Assembly (NCBI GenBank): GCA_964539665.1
Contig: CAZIKB010000010.1
Span: 1 to 64,000 of the forward strand
Origin: CAZIKB01 sp964539665
Lineage (GTDB): Bacteria; Zhuqueibacterota; Zhuqueibacteria; Oceanimicrobiales; Oceanimicrobiaceae
DNA length: 64,000 bases
Direction: 5' to 3'
Below the pieces are notes generated by a model, which ran no database searches, had not been told where the DNA came from, and saw nothing but the letters and a program-made list of their open reading frames with translations. Below, piece by piece: positions 29,117 through 38,915 of the stretch; position 1 is the first letter of the stretch; each line of letters opens with the position of its first letter. A program made the translations under genes and the position numbers.

Positions 29117-29903
29117 CAGCATAAAAAAAACACTCCTGGTTGCGCTTGGAGTCTGCTTTGTTTGTTCTATTCTTGTCTCTACAGCAGCAGTAAAATTAAA
29201 TAAAATTCAGGTTGAAAATAAAAAACTTGATAAGATTAAAAATATATTATTAGCCGGGGAGCTCCTGAAAGACAATATTGATATTAATACTGTCTACACC
29301 GAAAGCATTAAACCTGTCATGATTGATTTGAAAACAGGTGAACCCGTTCCCGAAGCAAATTTCAATGACGTTTTGAACATAGAAACATTTGATATAAATA
29401 CCCTCGCAAAGCATGCGGAGTATGGACAAGCAATACCACCTGATAAGGATATAGCTTCCATTAAAAGAATGCCTAAGAATATGGTAGTGTATTTGGTAGT
29501 TGAAAATGGTGTTGTAGAAAAAATTATTTTACCAATTCATGGTAAAGGCTTATGGTCTACTCTTTACGGATTTATAGCCTTAAGTACAGATTTAAAAACC
29601 GTGCAAGGCTTTACATTTTACGAGCATGGCGAAACACCCGGACTCGGGGGCGAAGTCGACAATCCGAGCTGGAAAAGTACGTGGAAAGGCAAGCAGGTTT
29701 TCGACGATGACTGGAACCTTAAAATTGAAGTAATAAAAGGAAAAGTCGACAAATCAAGAGACGATGCAAAATACAAAATAGACGGCCTGTCCGGTTCGAC
29801 GCTTACGACGCGCGGGGTAGATCAGCTTGTAAAATTCTGGCTCGGTGAGGAAGGCTATGGTCGCTATATTAAGAAATTGCAGGAGGAGTTAATAAATGGC
29901 TAA
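29106..29903 (+). CDS. nqrC: Na+-NQR subunit C
   Basis: Periplasmic FMN-binding subunit (265 residues) with one N-terminal transmembrane helix (about 8-28). It contains the 'G.W......A' region [11 protein letters not shown], the segment [18 protein letters not shown], and the ApbE target SGSTLTT, whose second-position Thr receives FMN. The start overlaps nqrB by 11 bases and has a strong AGGAGG at 29091-29096. It passes electrons between the NqrD/E Fe-S cluster and NqrB flavins. Confidence 0.93.
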   Translation: MSDDSIKKTLLVALGVCFVCSILVSTAAVKLNKIQVENKKLDKIKNILLAGELLKDNIDINTVYTESIKPVMIDLKTGEPVPEANFNDVLNIETFDINTLAKHAEYGQAIPPDKDIASIKRMPKNMVVYLVVENGVVEKIILPIHGKGLWSTLYGFIALSTDLKTVQGFTFYEHGETPGLGGEVDNPSWKSTWKGKQVFDDDWNLKIEVIKGKVDKSRDDAKYKIDGLSGSTLTTRGVDQLVKFWLGEEGYGRYIKKLQEELING

Positions 29904-30516
29904 ATACAGAAAATATTTAGTAGATCCGATATTTAACAACAACCCGATAGCGTTGCAAATATTGGGAATTTGTTCTGCATTAGCGGTTACGACTAAATTA
30001 GAAACCTCCGTTGTCATGTCATTGGCAGTTATTTTTGTGCTTGCATTTTCAAACCTTTCTGTGAGTATAATTAGAAACTATGTGCCAAGCAGCATAAGAA
30101 TCCTGGTTGAAATGACCATTATTGCTTCCTTGGTGATAATCGCGGACCAGTTCATTAGAGCGTTTGCGTACGATATCAGCAAACAACTCTCAATTTTTGT
30201 CGGCCTTATCATCACTAATTGTATAATTATGGGCAGAGCTGAAGCGTTCGCACTCAAGAACCGGCCAATAGAAAGCTTAATTGATGGAATTGGTAATGGA
30301 TTAGGATATAGTTTCGTTTTATTGATTGTAGGATTTTTTCGGGAACTATTAGGCTCTGGTAAATTATTCGGAATATCTGTTTTACCTTTAAATACAGAAG
30401 GAGGATGGTATAATCCCAATGGATTATTTCTTTTTTCTCCGAGTGCTTTCATCCTGATCGGATTTTTGATATGGATTCTTAGAACCTGGAAACCTGAACA
30501 AGTAGAAGAGGACTAA
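29896..30516 (+). CDS. nqrD: Na+-NQR subunit D
   Basis: A 206-residue membrane subunit with six helices. Both cysteines that ligate the intramembrane [2Fe-2S] cluster shared with NqrE are visible: C26 in [11 protein letters not shown] and a second in [14 protein letters not shown] (about residue 110). It overlaps nqrC by eight bases. Together NqrD and NqrE form the inverted pair that carries electrons across the membrane. Confidence 0.93.
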   Translation: MAKYRKYLVDPIFNNNPIALQILGICSALAVTTKLETSVVMSLAVIFVLAFSNLSVSIIRNYVPSSIRILVEMTIIASLVIIADQFIRAFAYDISKQLSIFVGLIITNCIIMGRAEAFALKNRPIESLIDGIGNGLGYSFVLLIVGFFRELLGSGKLFGISVLPLNTEGGWYNPNGLFLFSPSAFILIGFLIWILRTWKPEQVEED

Positions 30517-30520
30517 TAAA

Positions 30521-31132
30521 ATGTTAGAGCATTATCTTAGTTTATTTATTAAATCAGTATTTATTGAAAACCTGGCGCTGGCATTTTTTCTGGGGATGTG
30601 TACTTACCTGGCAGTGTCAAAAAAAATCGAAACTGCATTAGGATTGGGCATTGCGGTTATTGTGGTACAGGCAATTACTTTACCTGTTAACAATCTTATT
30701 TATGAAAATATTTTGAAAGAAGGCGCTTTAAGCTGGGCCGGGCTTCCTGATGTTGATCTCACTTTTCTTGGATTAGTAACATACATTGGCGTAATTGCTG
30801 CCATGGTTCAAATATTAGAAATGACCCTTGATAAGTTTGTACCAAAATTATATAATGCGCTTGGAATTTTCTTGCCGTTAATTACTGTGAATTGTGCAAT
30901 ACTTGGCGGCTCTTTGTTTATGGTGGAAAGAGGCTATAATTTTCCGGAGAGTGTTGTTTACGGATTGGGTTCAGGGACAGGCTGGGCTCTGGCAATTGTT
31001 GGATTGGCAGGAATCCGGGAAAAAATGAAATACAGCAACATTCCAACAGGACTCAGAGGGCTTGGTATTACCTATATTACGGTCGGACTTATGGCCTTGG
31101 CATTTATGTTATTTTCAGGGATTCAATTATAG
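30521..31132 (+). CDS. nqrE: Na+-NQR subunit E
   Basis: A 203-residue membrane subunit homologous to NqrD in inverted topology. The two cluster cysteines are present: C27 in [14 protein letters not shown] and a second in [13 protein letters not shown] (about residue 125). It lies four bases after nqrD and 12 before nqrF. Confidence 0.93.
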   Translation: MLEHYLSLFIKSVFIENLALAFFLGMCTYLAVSKKIETALGLGIAVIVVQAITLPVNNLIYENILKEGALSWAGLPDVDLTFLGLVTYIGVIAAMVQILEMTLDKFVPKLYNALGIFLPLITVNCAILGGSLFMVERGYNFPESVVYGLGSGTGWALAIVGLAGIREKMKYSNIPTGLRGLGITYITVGLMALAFMLFSGIQL

Positions 31133-31144
31133 AGAGGACGATTT

Positions 31145-32380
31145 ATGACGGGAATTAATCTCATTTTACTCGGCGCGTTTATGTTCACGCTGATTGTTTT
31201 TGCTCTTGTAATGGTTATTCTTTTGGCAAAATCAAAACTGGTTGCGAGTGGTAGTATAAAAATCAATATCAACGACAATCCCGAGCATTCCTTAACAGTG
31301 CCGATTGGTGACAAATTGCTGAATGTGCTGGCAGACAAGAAAATTTATATTCCTTCTGCCTGTGGTGGCGGAGGAACGTGCGGCGAGTGCAGGATGATTG
31401 TTAAAGAGGGCGGGGGAGATATTTTGCCAACTGAAACTTCGAAGCTAAACAGAAAACAGGTGCGCGAAATGTATCGCCTTTCCTGTCAGGTACCTGTCAA
31501 GAGAGATTTGAGCATCGAAGTTGATGCAGAAGTATTTGATATTAAAAAATGGGAATGTACAGTTCGTTCTAATCGAAATGTAGCCACGTTCATCAAGGAG
31601 CTTGTTCTGGAGTTGCCAGAAGGTGAGCATGTTGACTTTCGTGCTGGCGGCTATATTCAAATTGAAGCCCCGCAGCATACAGTCAAATACAGCGATTTTA
31701 TTGTTGAAGATGAATACAAATCCGATTGGGATAAATTCAACCTATGGCGGTTTGTCTCAAAAGTGAATGAGCCTATTGTTCGCGCCTACTCAATGGCAAA
31801 TTACCCGCAAGAGAAGGGTATAATCATGCTGAATGTGAGAATAGCTTCACCGCCTCCATCCAAACCAGATGTACCTCCAGGACAGATGTCTTCCTTTATT
31901 TTCAATATGAAACCCGGTGATAAAGTCACGATCTCCGGCCCTTATGGAGAATTCTTTGCGAAAGATACAGATGCGGAAATGGTGTTTGTCGGCGGTGGCG
32001 CCGGCATGGCGCCAATGCGTTCGCATATCTTTGACCAGCTTGGAAGAATTAAAACAAAACGCAAGGTTACCTACTGGTATGGAGCGAGAAGTTTTTGTGA
32101 GATGTTTTATGTAGAAGATTTCAACAAGCTCGCCAAAGAGAACGAAAACTTTAAGTGGCATATCGGACTTTCAGAACCGCTGCCGGAAGATAACTGGGAT
32201 GGCTATACCGGCTTTATTCACCAGATCTTATATGATAATTATCTAAAGGATCATCCCGCTCCGGAAGATTGTGAATACTATATGTGCGGGCCTCCCCTGA
32301 TGAACAGTGCAGTTATCAAACTTTTGAATGATCTCGGTGTTGAACCTGAAAACATTCTCTTAGATGATTTTGGCGGTTAG
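31145..32380 (+). CDS. nqrF: Na+-NQR subunit F (NADH dehydrogenase, ferredoxin domain)
   Basis: The electron-input subunit (411 residues). An N-terminal transmembrane helix (about 5-27) is followed by a plant-type [2Fe-2S] domain with [10 protein letters not shown] and a fourth cysteine in YRLSCQV. The FAD-binding domain has RAYSMANYP, and the NADH-binding domain has [14 protein letters not shown] and a C-terminal DDFGG. It oxidises NADH at the cytoplasmic face and feeds the NqrD/E cluster. This completes an intact nqrABCDEF set in canonical order. Confidence 0.95.
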   Translation: MTGINLILLGAFMFTLIVFALVMVILLAKSKLVASGSIKININDNPEHSLTVPIGDKLLNVLADKKIYIPSACGGGGTCGECRMIVKEGGGDILPTETSKLNRKQVREMYRLSCQVPVKRDLSIEVDAEVFDIKKWECTVRSNRNVATFIKELVLELPEGEHVDFRAGGYIQIEAPQHTVKYSDFIVEDEYKSDWDKFNLWRFVSKVNEPIVRAYSMANYPQEKGIIMLNVRIASPPPSKPDVPPGQMSSFIFNMKPGDKVTISGPYGEFFAKDTDAEMVFVGGGAGMAPMRSHIFDQLGRIKTKRKVTYWYGARSFCEMFYVEDFNKLAKENENFKWHIGLSEPLPEDNWDGYTGFIHQILYDNYLKDHPAPEDCEYYMCGPPLMNSAVIKLLNDLGVEPENILLDDFGG

Positions 32381-32497
32381 TTCGTATCATTTTCCGAAAT
32401 TAGTTCAATAGAGACGTCCATGCTAACTTCACATCGCTTTGATCTTGCCGTTGAATTTTGTAATTTCAGCTTTCTTGATTTATTTAGTTTTATTAAT

Positions 32498-32522
32498 TTT
32501 CAATAACTAATAATTATTGAAA
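32498..32522. promoter_or_regulatory. Inverted repeat after nqrF
   Basis: TTTCAATAA (32498-32506) and TTATTGAAA (32514-32522) form a perfect 9-bp inverted repeat with a seven-base loop in the 186-base gap after nqrF. There is no T-run. It could be an mRNA 3' end or an operator for the following hydrolase gene. Confidence 0.4.
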
Positions 32523-32566
32523 TAAAGGACGGGAGAAATGTTTTTAATATACTAAGGAGACATGCT

Positions 32567-33661
32567 ATGAAAAAAATATTTACTGTTATAGCATTATTTT
32601 ATATTAGTCTATTCATATTTGAAAGTAGCAATTTTATTTTTGCACAGGAGGAATCCAGTGAATTAAAGAAGGAAATTGAATCGTTAAAAAAAGCTAATGA
32701 AAATCTCCGACACAGGCTCGATAGCATTGCAAAATCAATTGATGATATAATTTGGTACAAAAGGGTAGGCGATTTCGCTTTTATTGATAAAGTCTATATT
32801 GCAGGACCGCCGCTAAAAAAAGAAGAAAATCCGACGGGGCAAGGAGCAGGCAACCCGGTAAAATTCTGGTCTTATGTGTTTATACCCAAAAATCTTGATT
32901 TGAATAATAAATATCCACTCATAGTTTTGCCCCACGGCGGCGTGCATAGTAATTTTACCACCTATCACACCCACATCATAAAAGAGCTCATGGCTCAACA
33001 ATATATAGTAATTGCGGCTGAATATCGAGGTAGTACTGGATACGGCAAATCTCATTACGAGAAAATCGATTACGGCGGCCTTGAAGTTGAAGACGTCAAT
33101 TCAAGTAGAAATTATATGCTTGAAAATTATGATTTTGTTGATAAAAATCGTGTTGGTATTATTGGCTGGAGTCATGGCGGGCTTATTACATTATTTAATA
33201 TCTTTGATCATCCGGAAAATTATAAAGTTGCATTTGCCGGAGTTCCAGTCAGCGACTTAATAGCTCGTATGGGATACAAAACACAAAGATACCGAGAGCT
33301 TTATTCTGCAGAATATCATATTGGAAAATCTGCTTACGCTGATGTGGAGGAATACAAAAAACGTTCTCCAGCCTGGAATGCGCATAAACTTAAAACACCT
33401 TTACTGATTCACACCAATACCAATGATGCAGATGTAAATGTTCTTGAAGTGGAACATCTGATCAAGTCCTTAAAAGCTGAAGGCAAAAAATTTGAATATG
33501 AAATTTTTCAGAAAATTCCAGGAGGCCATTCATTTGACAGGATGGACACTAAAATTGCCAAAGAAATAAGATTGAAAATATATAAATTTTTGGCTAAACA
33601 CCTTAATCCACCGAATGGATTTAAATCGGTAAAGGATATTGACAAGGCAGCATATCGATAA
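32567..33661 (+). CDS. Secreted prolyl-oligopeptidase-like alpha/beta hydrolase (S9 type)
   Basis: A 364-residue exported hydrolase. A signal peptide (about 1-27, ending IFAQ) precedes a short Glu/Lys-rich coiled coil (about 28-60), then an alpha/beta hydrolase fold. The nucleophile serine lies in GWSHGG, the acid is likely in TNDADVNV, and the His in GGHSFD. LPHGG supplies the oxyanion turn. The combination resembles acylaminoacyl-peptidase/S9 catalytic domains without their N-terminal propeller. It sits between nqrF and apbE, which is unusual for nqr clusters. The substrate is unknown; peptidase or esterase are both possible. Confidence 0.75.
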   Translation: MKKIFTVIALFYISLFIFESSNFIFAQEESSELKKEIESLKKANENLRHRLDSIAKSIDDIIWYKRVGDFAFIDKVYIAGPPLKKEENPTGQGAGNPVKFWSYVFIPKNLDLNNKYPLIVLPHGGVHSNFTTYHTHIIKELMAQQYIVIAAEYRGSTGYGKSHYEKIDYGGLEVEDVNSSRNYMLENYDFVDKNRVGIIGWSHGGLITLFNIFDHPENYKVAFAGVPVSDLIARMGYKTQRYRELYSAEYHIGKSAYADVEEYKKRSPAWNAHKLKTPLLIHTNTNDADVNVLEVEHLIKSLKAEGKKFEYEIFQKIPGGHSFDRMDTKIAKEIRLKIYKFLAKHLNPPNGFKSVKDIDKAAYR

Positions 33662-33694
33662 TCATAATACCATGTTAAATAGAAGGAGTTTGAA

Positions 33695-34159
33695 ATGAAA
33701 ACTGCTGAAGAAATGTTAAATGAAAAAAGCAGGGATATGATCTGTGTCTCGACAGAAACCACTGTTCACGAAGCTTTAAAAGTCATGGTTAAAAATAGAA
33801 TCGGAGCAATATTGATAAAAAAAGAAGATCAAATCATTGGTATCTGGACTGAACGCGATCACATGTGTAATGCGCTTGAGGAAGGATTCAATGCAAAATC
33901 AGCGATGCTCGGCGATTTGATGACCACAGAACTTCACTGTGCTCCGCATGATGCCACGGTCTATCTATTGCTTGATATCTTCCTGGGAAAACGCTTTCGA
34001 CATCTATTTATCGAGAAAGACGGTAAATACATAGGCCTGCTTTCCATGGGCGATGTTATAAGAGCCAGTTTGGATGCAAAGGCAGAAGAATTACAGGCGT
34101 TGAACGCCATGGTTAGCTGGGATTATTATGAAGACTGGAAATGGAAAAAGAAAAAGTAG
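33695..34159 (+). CDS. CBS-domain pair protein
   Basis: A 154-residue cytoplasmic protein made of two CBS motifs: the first from about residue 8 to 65 ('VHEALKVMVKNRIGAILIKK'), the second from about 73 to 130, ending 'YIGLLSMGDVIRASL'. Such stand-alone pairs bind adenine nucleotides and sense energy state. A ribosome site AAGGAG lies before the ATG. Its place between the hydrolase and apbE in the nqr neighbourhood could link nucleotide sensing to respiration, but nothing in the sequence shows the partner. Confidence 0.85.
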   Translation: MKTAEEMLNEKSRDMICVSTETTVHEALKVMVKNRIGAILIKKEDQIIGIWTERDHMCNALEEGFNAKSAMLGDLMTTELHCAPHDATVYLLLDIFLGKRFRHLFIEKDGKYIGLLSMGDVIRASLDAKAEELQALNAMVSWDYYEDWKWKKKK

Positions 34160-34241
34160 GCAGTCTGCAATTGACGTAGGCAGTTAGAAAACCTGTGACT
34201 TTCCGAACCGGAATTGCTGACTGTCAATTCAATTAAATATT

Positions 34242-35285
34242 ATGAAAATTCGTATGACAAAATCTATTTCACCAGTAGTAGCAACAATCCTTGTATTCCT
34301 GTTTGGTTGCGCTGACCAGCAAAAGCCATTCAACCTTCACACCATTACAGGCTCTACAATGGGGACGACTTTTACAGTTAAACTGGTTGAAAAAGATAGT
34401 GATAAGGGCAAAACCAACTACGAAAAAGTCGAGTCGGAGATAAATCGGTTACTGGTAGAAGTTAATCGACAAATGTCAACTTACATCGAAGATTCTGAAA
34501 TCTCTCGATTTAATCAATACAGAAAAACAGACTGGTTTCCTGTTTCAAGCGATTTAGCAAAAGTGTTAATTGCATCAATAACTATCAGCGAAAAGTCACA
34601 GGGAGCTTTTGACATAACAGTTGGGCCTTTGGTTAACTTGTGGGGGTTCGGGCCGGAATACCAGGCAAACAAAATTCCTGATGATGAAGAAATAAAGGAA
34701 AAAAAAGCGCTCACCGGGTACAAAAAACTGTCAGTTAAACTTTCTCCTCCTGCTGTGAAAAAAGATATACCGGAGATATATTGTGATCTTTCTGCCATTG
34801 CAAAAGGTTTTGGAGTGGATAAAATCACGATGCTGCTGGATTCAATAAAAATTGAAAATTATATGGTTGAGATTGGCGGAGAGGTTCGCACAAAAGGTAA
34901 AACCCAGCAGAATAAATTATGGCGGATTGGCATTGAAGCGCCGGACTCTCCAACAGATATTCAAAGAATTATTGTGATAAGTGATAATTCAATGGCCACA
35001 TCAGGGGATTACAGGAATTATTATGAAAAGGACGGCGTCAGGTATTCTCACACCATTGATCCTTTAATTGGAAGCCCCATTGCGCATAAATTAGCCTCAG
35101 TTACGGTTATTGATAAATCGTCTATGATCGCGGATGGTATGGCAACGGCGATTAATGTTCTTGGACCAGAAGAAGGTTATAAATTCGCTTTGCGGGAGGG
35201 ACTACCTGTATTTATGATTGTTAGAGAGAAGCAGGGTTTTGTTGAAAAAATGACGCCTGAATTTAAAACATTTTTCAGAAACTGA
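34242..35285 (+). CDS. apbE: FAD:protein FMN transferase (lipoprotein)
   Basis: A 347-residue ApbE-family flavin transferase that attaches FMN to Thr of NqrB and NqrC. A lipoprotein signal ends LVFLFGC with Cys near residue 23, so the enzyme is anchored on the periplasmic side where it needs to act. Seen: 'TGSTMGTTFTVKL', 'AIAKGFGVDKI', the ATSGDYRNYY segment and YSHTIDPLIG, which together form the FAD and Mg2+ site of the family. Its location close downstream of nqrF is common. Confidence 0.93.
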   Translation: MKIRMTKSISPVVATILVFLFGCADQQKPFNLHTITGSTMGTTFTVKLVEKDSDKGKTNYEKVESEINRLLVEVNRQMSTYIEDSEISRFNQYRKTDWFPVSSDLAKVLIASITISEKSQGAFDITVGPLVNLWGFGPEYQANKIPDDEEIKEKKALTGYKKLSVKLSPPAVKKDIPEIYCDLSAIAKGFGVDKITMLLDSIKIENYMVEIGGEVRTKGKTQQNKLWRIGIEAPDSPTDIQRIIVISDNSMATSGDYRNYYEKDGVRYSHTIDPLIGSPIAHKLASVTVIDKSSMIADGMATAINVLGPEEGYKFALREGLPVFMIVREKQGFVEKMTPEFKTFFRN

Positions 35286-35396
35286 GTTTTTATGCCAAAA
35301 GTAGCGAGCAGTTATTCGAATGGAAAAGTCGTTGCAATTACTTTGTTGCAAAAAATGATTCAAGATGAAAACTCAGTTCATTAGGATTTGATAATT

Positions 35397-35576
35397 ATGA
35401 TCAAATACATAGTTGCTTTTGGATTTTTTTTAGTGGCCTTTGTTTTTATGGCCTGGAGCCTTCATTTTAGCCAGTATAAAAAAAGAAATAGCGGTTGCTG
35501 CAGTGATAGCTTAGAGGACTTTGAAAAAAGTACTGTTCCATCTGAATCCTGTGACACATGCCCAAATAAAAATTGA
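35397..35576 (+). CDS. nqrM: NqrM-like Na+-NQR maturation protein
   Basis: A 59-residue protein with one N-terminal transmembrane helix (about 4-23) and a short tail holding four cysteines (GCCSDS, then SCDTCPNKN). This is the size, topology and Cys pattern of NqrM (DUF539), which is needed to deliver Fe for the NqrD/NqrE cluster, and the position directly after apbE is the usual one. ATG at 35397 is chosen (AGGA ten bases upstream) over TTG at 35388. Sequence is too short for certainty, but the context makes the assignment strong. Confidence 0.75.
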   Translation: MIKYIVAFGFFLVAFVFMAWSLHFSQYKKRNSGCCSDSLEDFEKSTVPSESCDTCPNKN

Positions 35577-35712
35577 AGTGTGTGTAGATTATAAACAACA
35601 CACATACACCATCTCTACGTATTTCCCTATGATGTATTAAATTATTGCAAATCAATATCATTCACGGTAAGGGAGAATTTTGAACTTTTATTGTAACTGT
35701 TCACCCTGCTTT

Positions 35713-35760
35713 GGCAGCCTCCGAAAAGAACTCGGAGCATCCTGCCGTTGAGAACTTTTT
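35713..35760. terminator. Possible bidirectional terminator between nqrM and the hydrolase gene
   Basis: GGCAG (35713-35717) and CTCCGA (35719-35724) pair with TCGGAG (35732-35737) and CTGCC (35742-35746), giving a two-part stem with a seven-base loop. A T5 run follows at 35756-35760 on the plus strand, and the minus side is A/T-rich. It lies between convergent genes. The gap between stem and T-run is larger than usual. Confidence 0.45.
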
Positions 35761-35819
35761 ATTATCAAAATCAATCCTGTTGAAGCAGACCTTTTCTTAG
35801 ATTCAAAAGAAATCTTATT

Positions 35820-36608
35820 TTATTGAAAATACAATTCCTCTTGCAGGATTCTATAAAATTCTTCCCTCGCTTTTCTTTCAATCCAGGGCTTATGCCCGCA
35901 GTTATTGATCAGGATAAATCGAAAGTTTTGAAGAATGGCTGACAGGGGCTTTTGTACACCCTCAGCAGGATGGGGATCGTAGTCGCCGTGGATCGCTGTC
36001 ACTGGACATTTGATTTGTTTTCCGAATTCCAGGAGCCTCCCGCTCCTTCTCAGTTCCGCTGCATCCTGCCACACGTTTTGAAAAATGTCAACCTGACAAT
36101 CAATATATTCGGATTCGGACTCAATTGGATCGTACGCATCGGCTTTTGAAGCTAATGCTCCAAGCTGCACAAATGCGGCGTTTTTGTCTGCAACCGCGGG
36201 ATCACTTAAAGTCTTCATTGTCGATAGGAATTCTGTTCTTTCTTCTTCACTGAGACGGTTTAATCTGGTCTCATGTACTCTTATTGCATATTTCGCTTCA
36301 AACGGACCGCTTCCGATAAGTATCAGTTTGTTTACGAATGCTGGATTTTTAGCAGCAAAAATAAAACTAAGCCACGCTCCCCAGGAAAAGCCAATTAAGG
36401 TGAGAGGAAGGTCTCCATTCTTTTCCAAAACCGTTTTCAGTTCTGCAATCTGTCCTTCGAGTGACGCTGCTGTTTGCAGTGGTTCCAAAACGTCGCATTC
36501 GGATGCGAGTTCTCGTGCCACTGGAGCCATCTCTCCGGCAGCGCCTGGGCCGCCATGAATGACGGCTACGTTAAAAGGCGCCGTCCCGTATGTTCTCAGG
36601 TTTTTCAT
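35820..36608 (-). CDS. Alpha/beta hydrolase
   Basis: A 262-residue cytoplasmic alpha/beta hydrolase with no signal peptide. The HGGPG turn (residues ~18-22) supplies the oxyanion hole as in proline iminopeptidases, the nucleophile is in GFSWGAW, the acid in HGDYDPHP, and the catalytic His in NCGHKPW. The start codon overlaps the stop of the upstream propeller gene by four bases (ATGA), so the two are co-translated. The substrate is unknown. Confidence 0.8.
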   Translation of the reverse strand: MKNLRTYGTAPFNVAVIHGGPGAAGEMAPVARELASECDVLEPLQTAASLEGQIAELKTVLEKNGDLPLTLIGFSWGAWLSFIFAAKNPAFVNKLILIGSGPFEAKYAIRVHETRLNRLSEEERTEFLSTMKTLSDPAVADKNAAFVQLGALASKADAYDPIESESEYIDCQVDIFQNVWQDAAELRRSGRLLEFGKQIKCPVTAIHGDYDPHPAEGVQKPLSAILQNFRFILINNCGHKPWIERKAREEFYRILQEELYFQ

Positions 36609-38002
36609 TTACCAATGCAGAACAGTGTTCTGTCGCTGCGCAGGAATAAATGTCGGTTCGAAATTGCAGGAGAGGCAATGAACCGTTCTTCAAGGTTATT
36701 TCGCGCGAGGACGTCAGGCTCTCGTCCGGCGCGCAGTACGAATGTTTCGCCGGTTTCACTAACCAGATAGACTTTGCCGTCAGCAGCGACTGGAGAGGCG
36801 TAAAAAACGCCACTCAGGCGGTGCCGCCACACGCGTTTCCCTGTTCTCGCCTCCGCGCACGATACTACCCCTACTTCATTAGTCATGTAAAGCAGTCCGT
36901 CGTAGTGGACGATGGATGGGACATAGGATGCGCCGCCCGGCGTCCGCCATAAAATGTGACTCACAGAGACGTCGCCCCGGCCCCCCGGACGGATCGCCAG
37001 GAAATCGCTGTTGCGATACCCGCGGCTCATATAGATCACGCTATCGTGAAACACAGGTGTTGGAATCGGCGTCTGGCGCGGTTTGCCCGCATACCATAAT
37101 AACCTGCCGCTTGCCGGGTCGTAGGCGTCAATGCGCTCACTGGAGTTGACGATGAGCTCGTCACCCAGCGGTACCTGGACAACCAGAGGTGTGCTGTGCG
37201 AGACGCGGCCGCTGCCGCGATCCACATTCCAGCGTTCCTTGCCAGTGTTCTTGTCGAGCGCAAGTAAATAGGAATCCGATTTGTGGTCGCACAGGAGAAT
37301 GAGAAGATCGTTGTACAGAACAGGCGAGCTGCCGTGCCCCCATTGGTTCTGGAAAGGGGAGTACTCCAGACCCAGATGGCGCGACCATGTCAGATTTCCA
37401 GCCGTATCGAGGCAAACGATCCGTCCGTTGCCGAACCAGGCATAGATGTGCGTGCCGTCGGTGGTCGGAGTCGGGGTGGCCAGATTGTGCTTCTCGTGAA
37501 GCTGAGGAAACGGGCCTGCCGCCTGGACGCGATATTCCCAGAGCCGACTGCCATCGGCTCGGTTGAACGCTTCGACCACGAGAAAGACTTCGCTGTCCTC
37601 TGACACGGGTTCCCTGCGTTGGCCGCCCATGGGATTTTCGCGTACGACCAGAGACTGATCGTCTCGTGAAAGCTTCGGCTGCGAGCCCTCCCGAACCGGA
37701 GCGCTGCCGATCTGTGAAGTAACGAAAACCAGTTCGTCCCAGACGATTGGAGATGAGGCGCCGAGTCCGGCCAGCGAAATCTTCCACACGATGTTTTCAC
37801 TCACGCCCCATTTGGTAGGCAAACCGGTCTCGAAGGAAACGCCACTACTCGAAGAGCCTCGCCATTGCGGCCAGTTTTCTCCAGCTCGTCCGGAAATCTT
37901 TTTCGCAGGATCATCTTTGGATGAAGCAATGGTTAGTAAAGCGAACAACAAAGTTGCCCAGATGAAAAAAGGTAAGGTTTTGTTTAAAACGGATCTTCGC
38001 AC
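36605..38002 (-). CDS. Secreted PQQ-like beta-propeller protein
   Basis: A 465-residue exported protein: signal peptide (about 9-28, FFIWATLLFALLTIASS), then an outer-membrane-assembly/PQQ-type propeller. It starts with the motif NWPQWRG and has repeated strands such as 'GKERWNVD' and 'GKRVWRHRLSG', each a blade entry. NWPQWRG proteins are common in Planctomycetes and Verrucomicrobia. The gene is much richer in G+C than its neighbours, and third codon positions are mostly G or C, suggesting transfer from a high-GC donor. It overlaps the hydrolase gene. A role in quinoprotein catalysis is unproven, as many such propellers bind no PQQ. Confidence 0.75.
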   Translation of the reverse strand: MRRSVLNKTLPFFIWATLLFALLTIASSKDDPAKKISGRAGENWPQWRGSSSSGVSFETGLPTKWGVSENIVWKISLAGLGASSPIVWDELVFVTSQIGSAPVREGSQPKLSRDDQSLVVRENPMGGQRREPVSEDSEVFLVVEAFNRADGSRLWEYRVQAAGPFPQLHEKHNLATPTPTTDGTHIYAWFGNGRIVCLDTAGNLTWSRHLGLEYSPFQNQWGHGSSPVLYNDLLILLCDHKSDSYLLALDKNTGKERWNVDRGSGRVSHSTPLVVQVPLGDELIVNSSERIDAYDPASGRLLWYAGKPRQTPIPTPVFHDSVIYMSRGYRNSDFLAIRPGGRGDVSVSHILWRTPGGASYVPSIVHYDGLLYMTNEVGVVSCAEARTGKRVWRHRLSGVFYASPVAADGKVYLVSETGETFVLRAGREPDVLARNNLEERFIASPAISNRHLFLRSDRTLFCIGK

Positions 38003-38057
38003 TGTTCAGTCCTCCAAAATTTATCGATTTTATTACTTATGATATAAAGCATGTGTC

Positions 38058-38915
38058 CTAAAAAGGATTTCCTAACACAGACTGAACCGCCTTGCGCACC
38101 ATCATAGATTTATAAATCGCCCATCCAGCACTTGTAACTTGCCCAATGACAAGTGCAGTCCCGAAAAGGAGCGAAACAGTCTGACGTATAATGGCAATGA
38201 GCATGATAACAGACGGTAAACACAGCCAAATCAAACCAAGTGTAACTCCCAGGAAACCCGGATGAAAGAAAATCCAATCCATCGCATTTTCCTCAAAGCT
38301 GCGGTCTATTGAGGCCATTAAAGCGCTGAGCAGACTCACCAAATAGACCAGTAAAACTAAAATTGCTGTTCCAAGCACTTTTGCAGCTTTCTCAGTGTAG
38401 ACCGCCTCGCCGATGACCGGTATTTGCACACGGGCTCTGGATGCTTCGGCAAGTTCAGCAAACGTGGCCTGAGATCCAAGTCGAGCCTCTCTGTATAATT
38501 TATCTAATAACGAAAGAGATTCACTCAGTTCGTTCAGATCGTCACTTCCAACCGAACATTCGACATCTGCAAAGTTCTCCGTTGCCCTGAGCGATAAATA
38601 GCTCCTGAAAACTATGATATCCTGAACTTGCCAATTAGAGACGATCGCAGAACGGTCGTCAGGACTTGTCGGAGAGTCCTCGGAAACAATTCCAAGCCAG
38701 TACTGATGAAATTCTTCATTCTTCGAGTCATTTGGAAATTTCCCTGAAACAGCCATCCAACAAGGTCTTAATAAAGCGATAGTATCCGCGGACCTGGTTG
38801 CCAGTGAGAGAATATCAGGTTGCTCACTTGAAACAGGTAGTATGAGCAAGAGAGTGGCGATTAGAATTGCCTGCATCGCAAATCTTACGCGTTTGACTAT
38901 CGCTTCCACAGCCAT
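38058..38915 (-). CDS. Membrane protein of unknown function
   Basis: A 285-residue protein not recognised. It has an N-terminal hydrophobic segment (about 13-29) that could be a signal peptide, a soluble region (about 30-170), and three hydrophobic stretches between about 175 and 265 ('AILVLLVYLVSLLSALMA', 'LGVTLGLIWLCLPSVIMLIAI', 'LLFGTALVIGQVTS'). The ribosome site AAGGAG directly abuts the ATG at 38915, so GTG at 38909 (six bases downstream) is the better start. It may form an operon with nothing else. Confidence 0.5.
   Translation of the reverse strand: MAVEAIVKRVRFAMQAILIATLLLILPVSSEQPDILSLATRSADTIALLRPCWMAVSGKFPNDSKNEEFHQYWLGIVSEDSPTSPDDRSAIVSNWQVQDIIVFRSYLSLRATENFADVECSVGSDDLNELSESLSLLDKLYREARLGSQATFAELAEASRARVQIPVIGEAVYTEKAAKVLGTAILVLLVYLVSLLSALMASIDRSFEENAMDWIFFHPGFLGVTLGLIWLCLPSVIMLIAIIRQTVSLLFGTALVIGQVTSAGWAIYKSMMVRKAVQSVLGNPF

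Noticed and set aside
35577..35620. GTGTGT/ACACAC inverted pair after nqrM
   Set aside because: Simple-sequence pairing of six bases without a T-run; a better hairpin lies downstream at 35713-35746.
37036..37803. Several alternative frames within the GC-rich propeller gene, up to 208 codons
   Set aside because: High GC removes stop codons, so long chance frames are expected; the propeller frame alone has a signal peptide and blade repeats.
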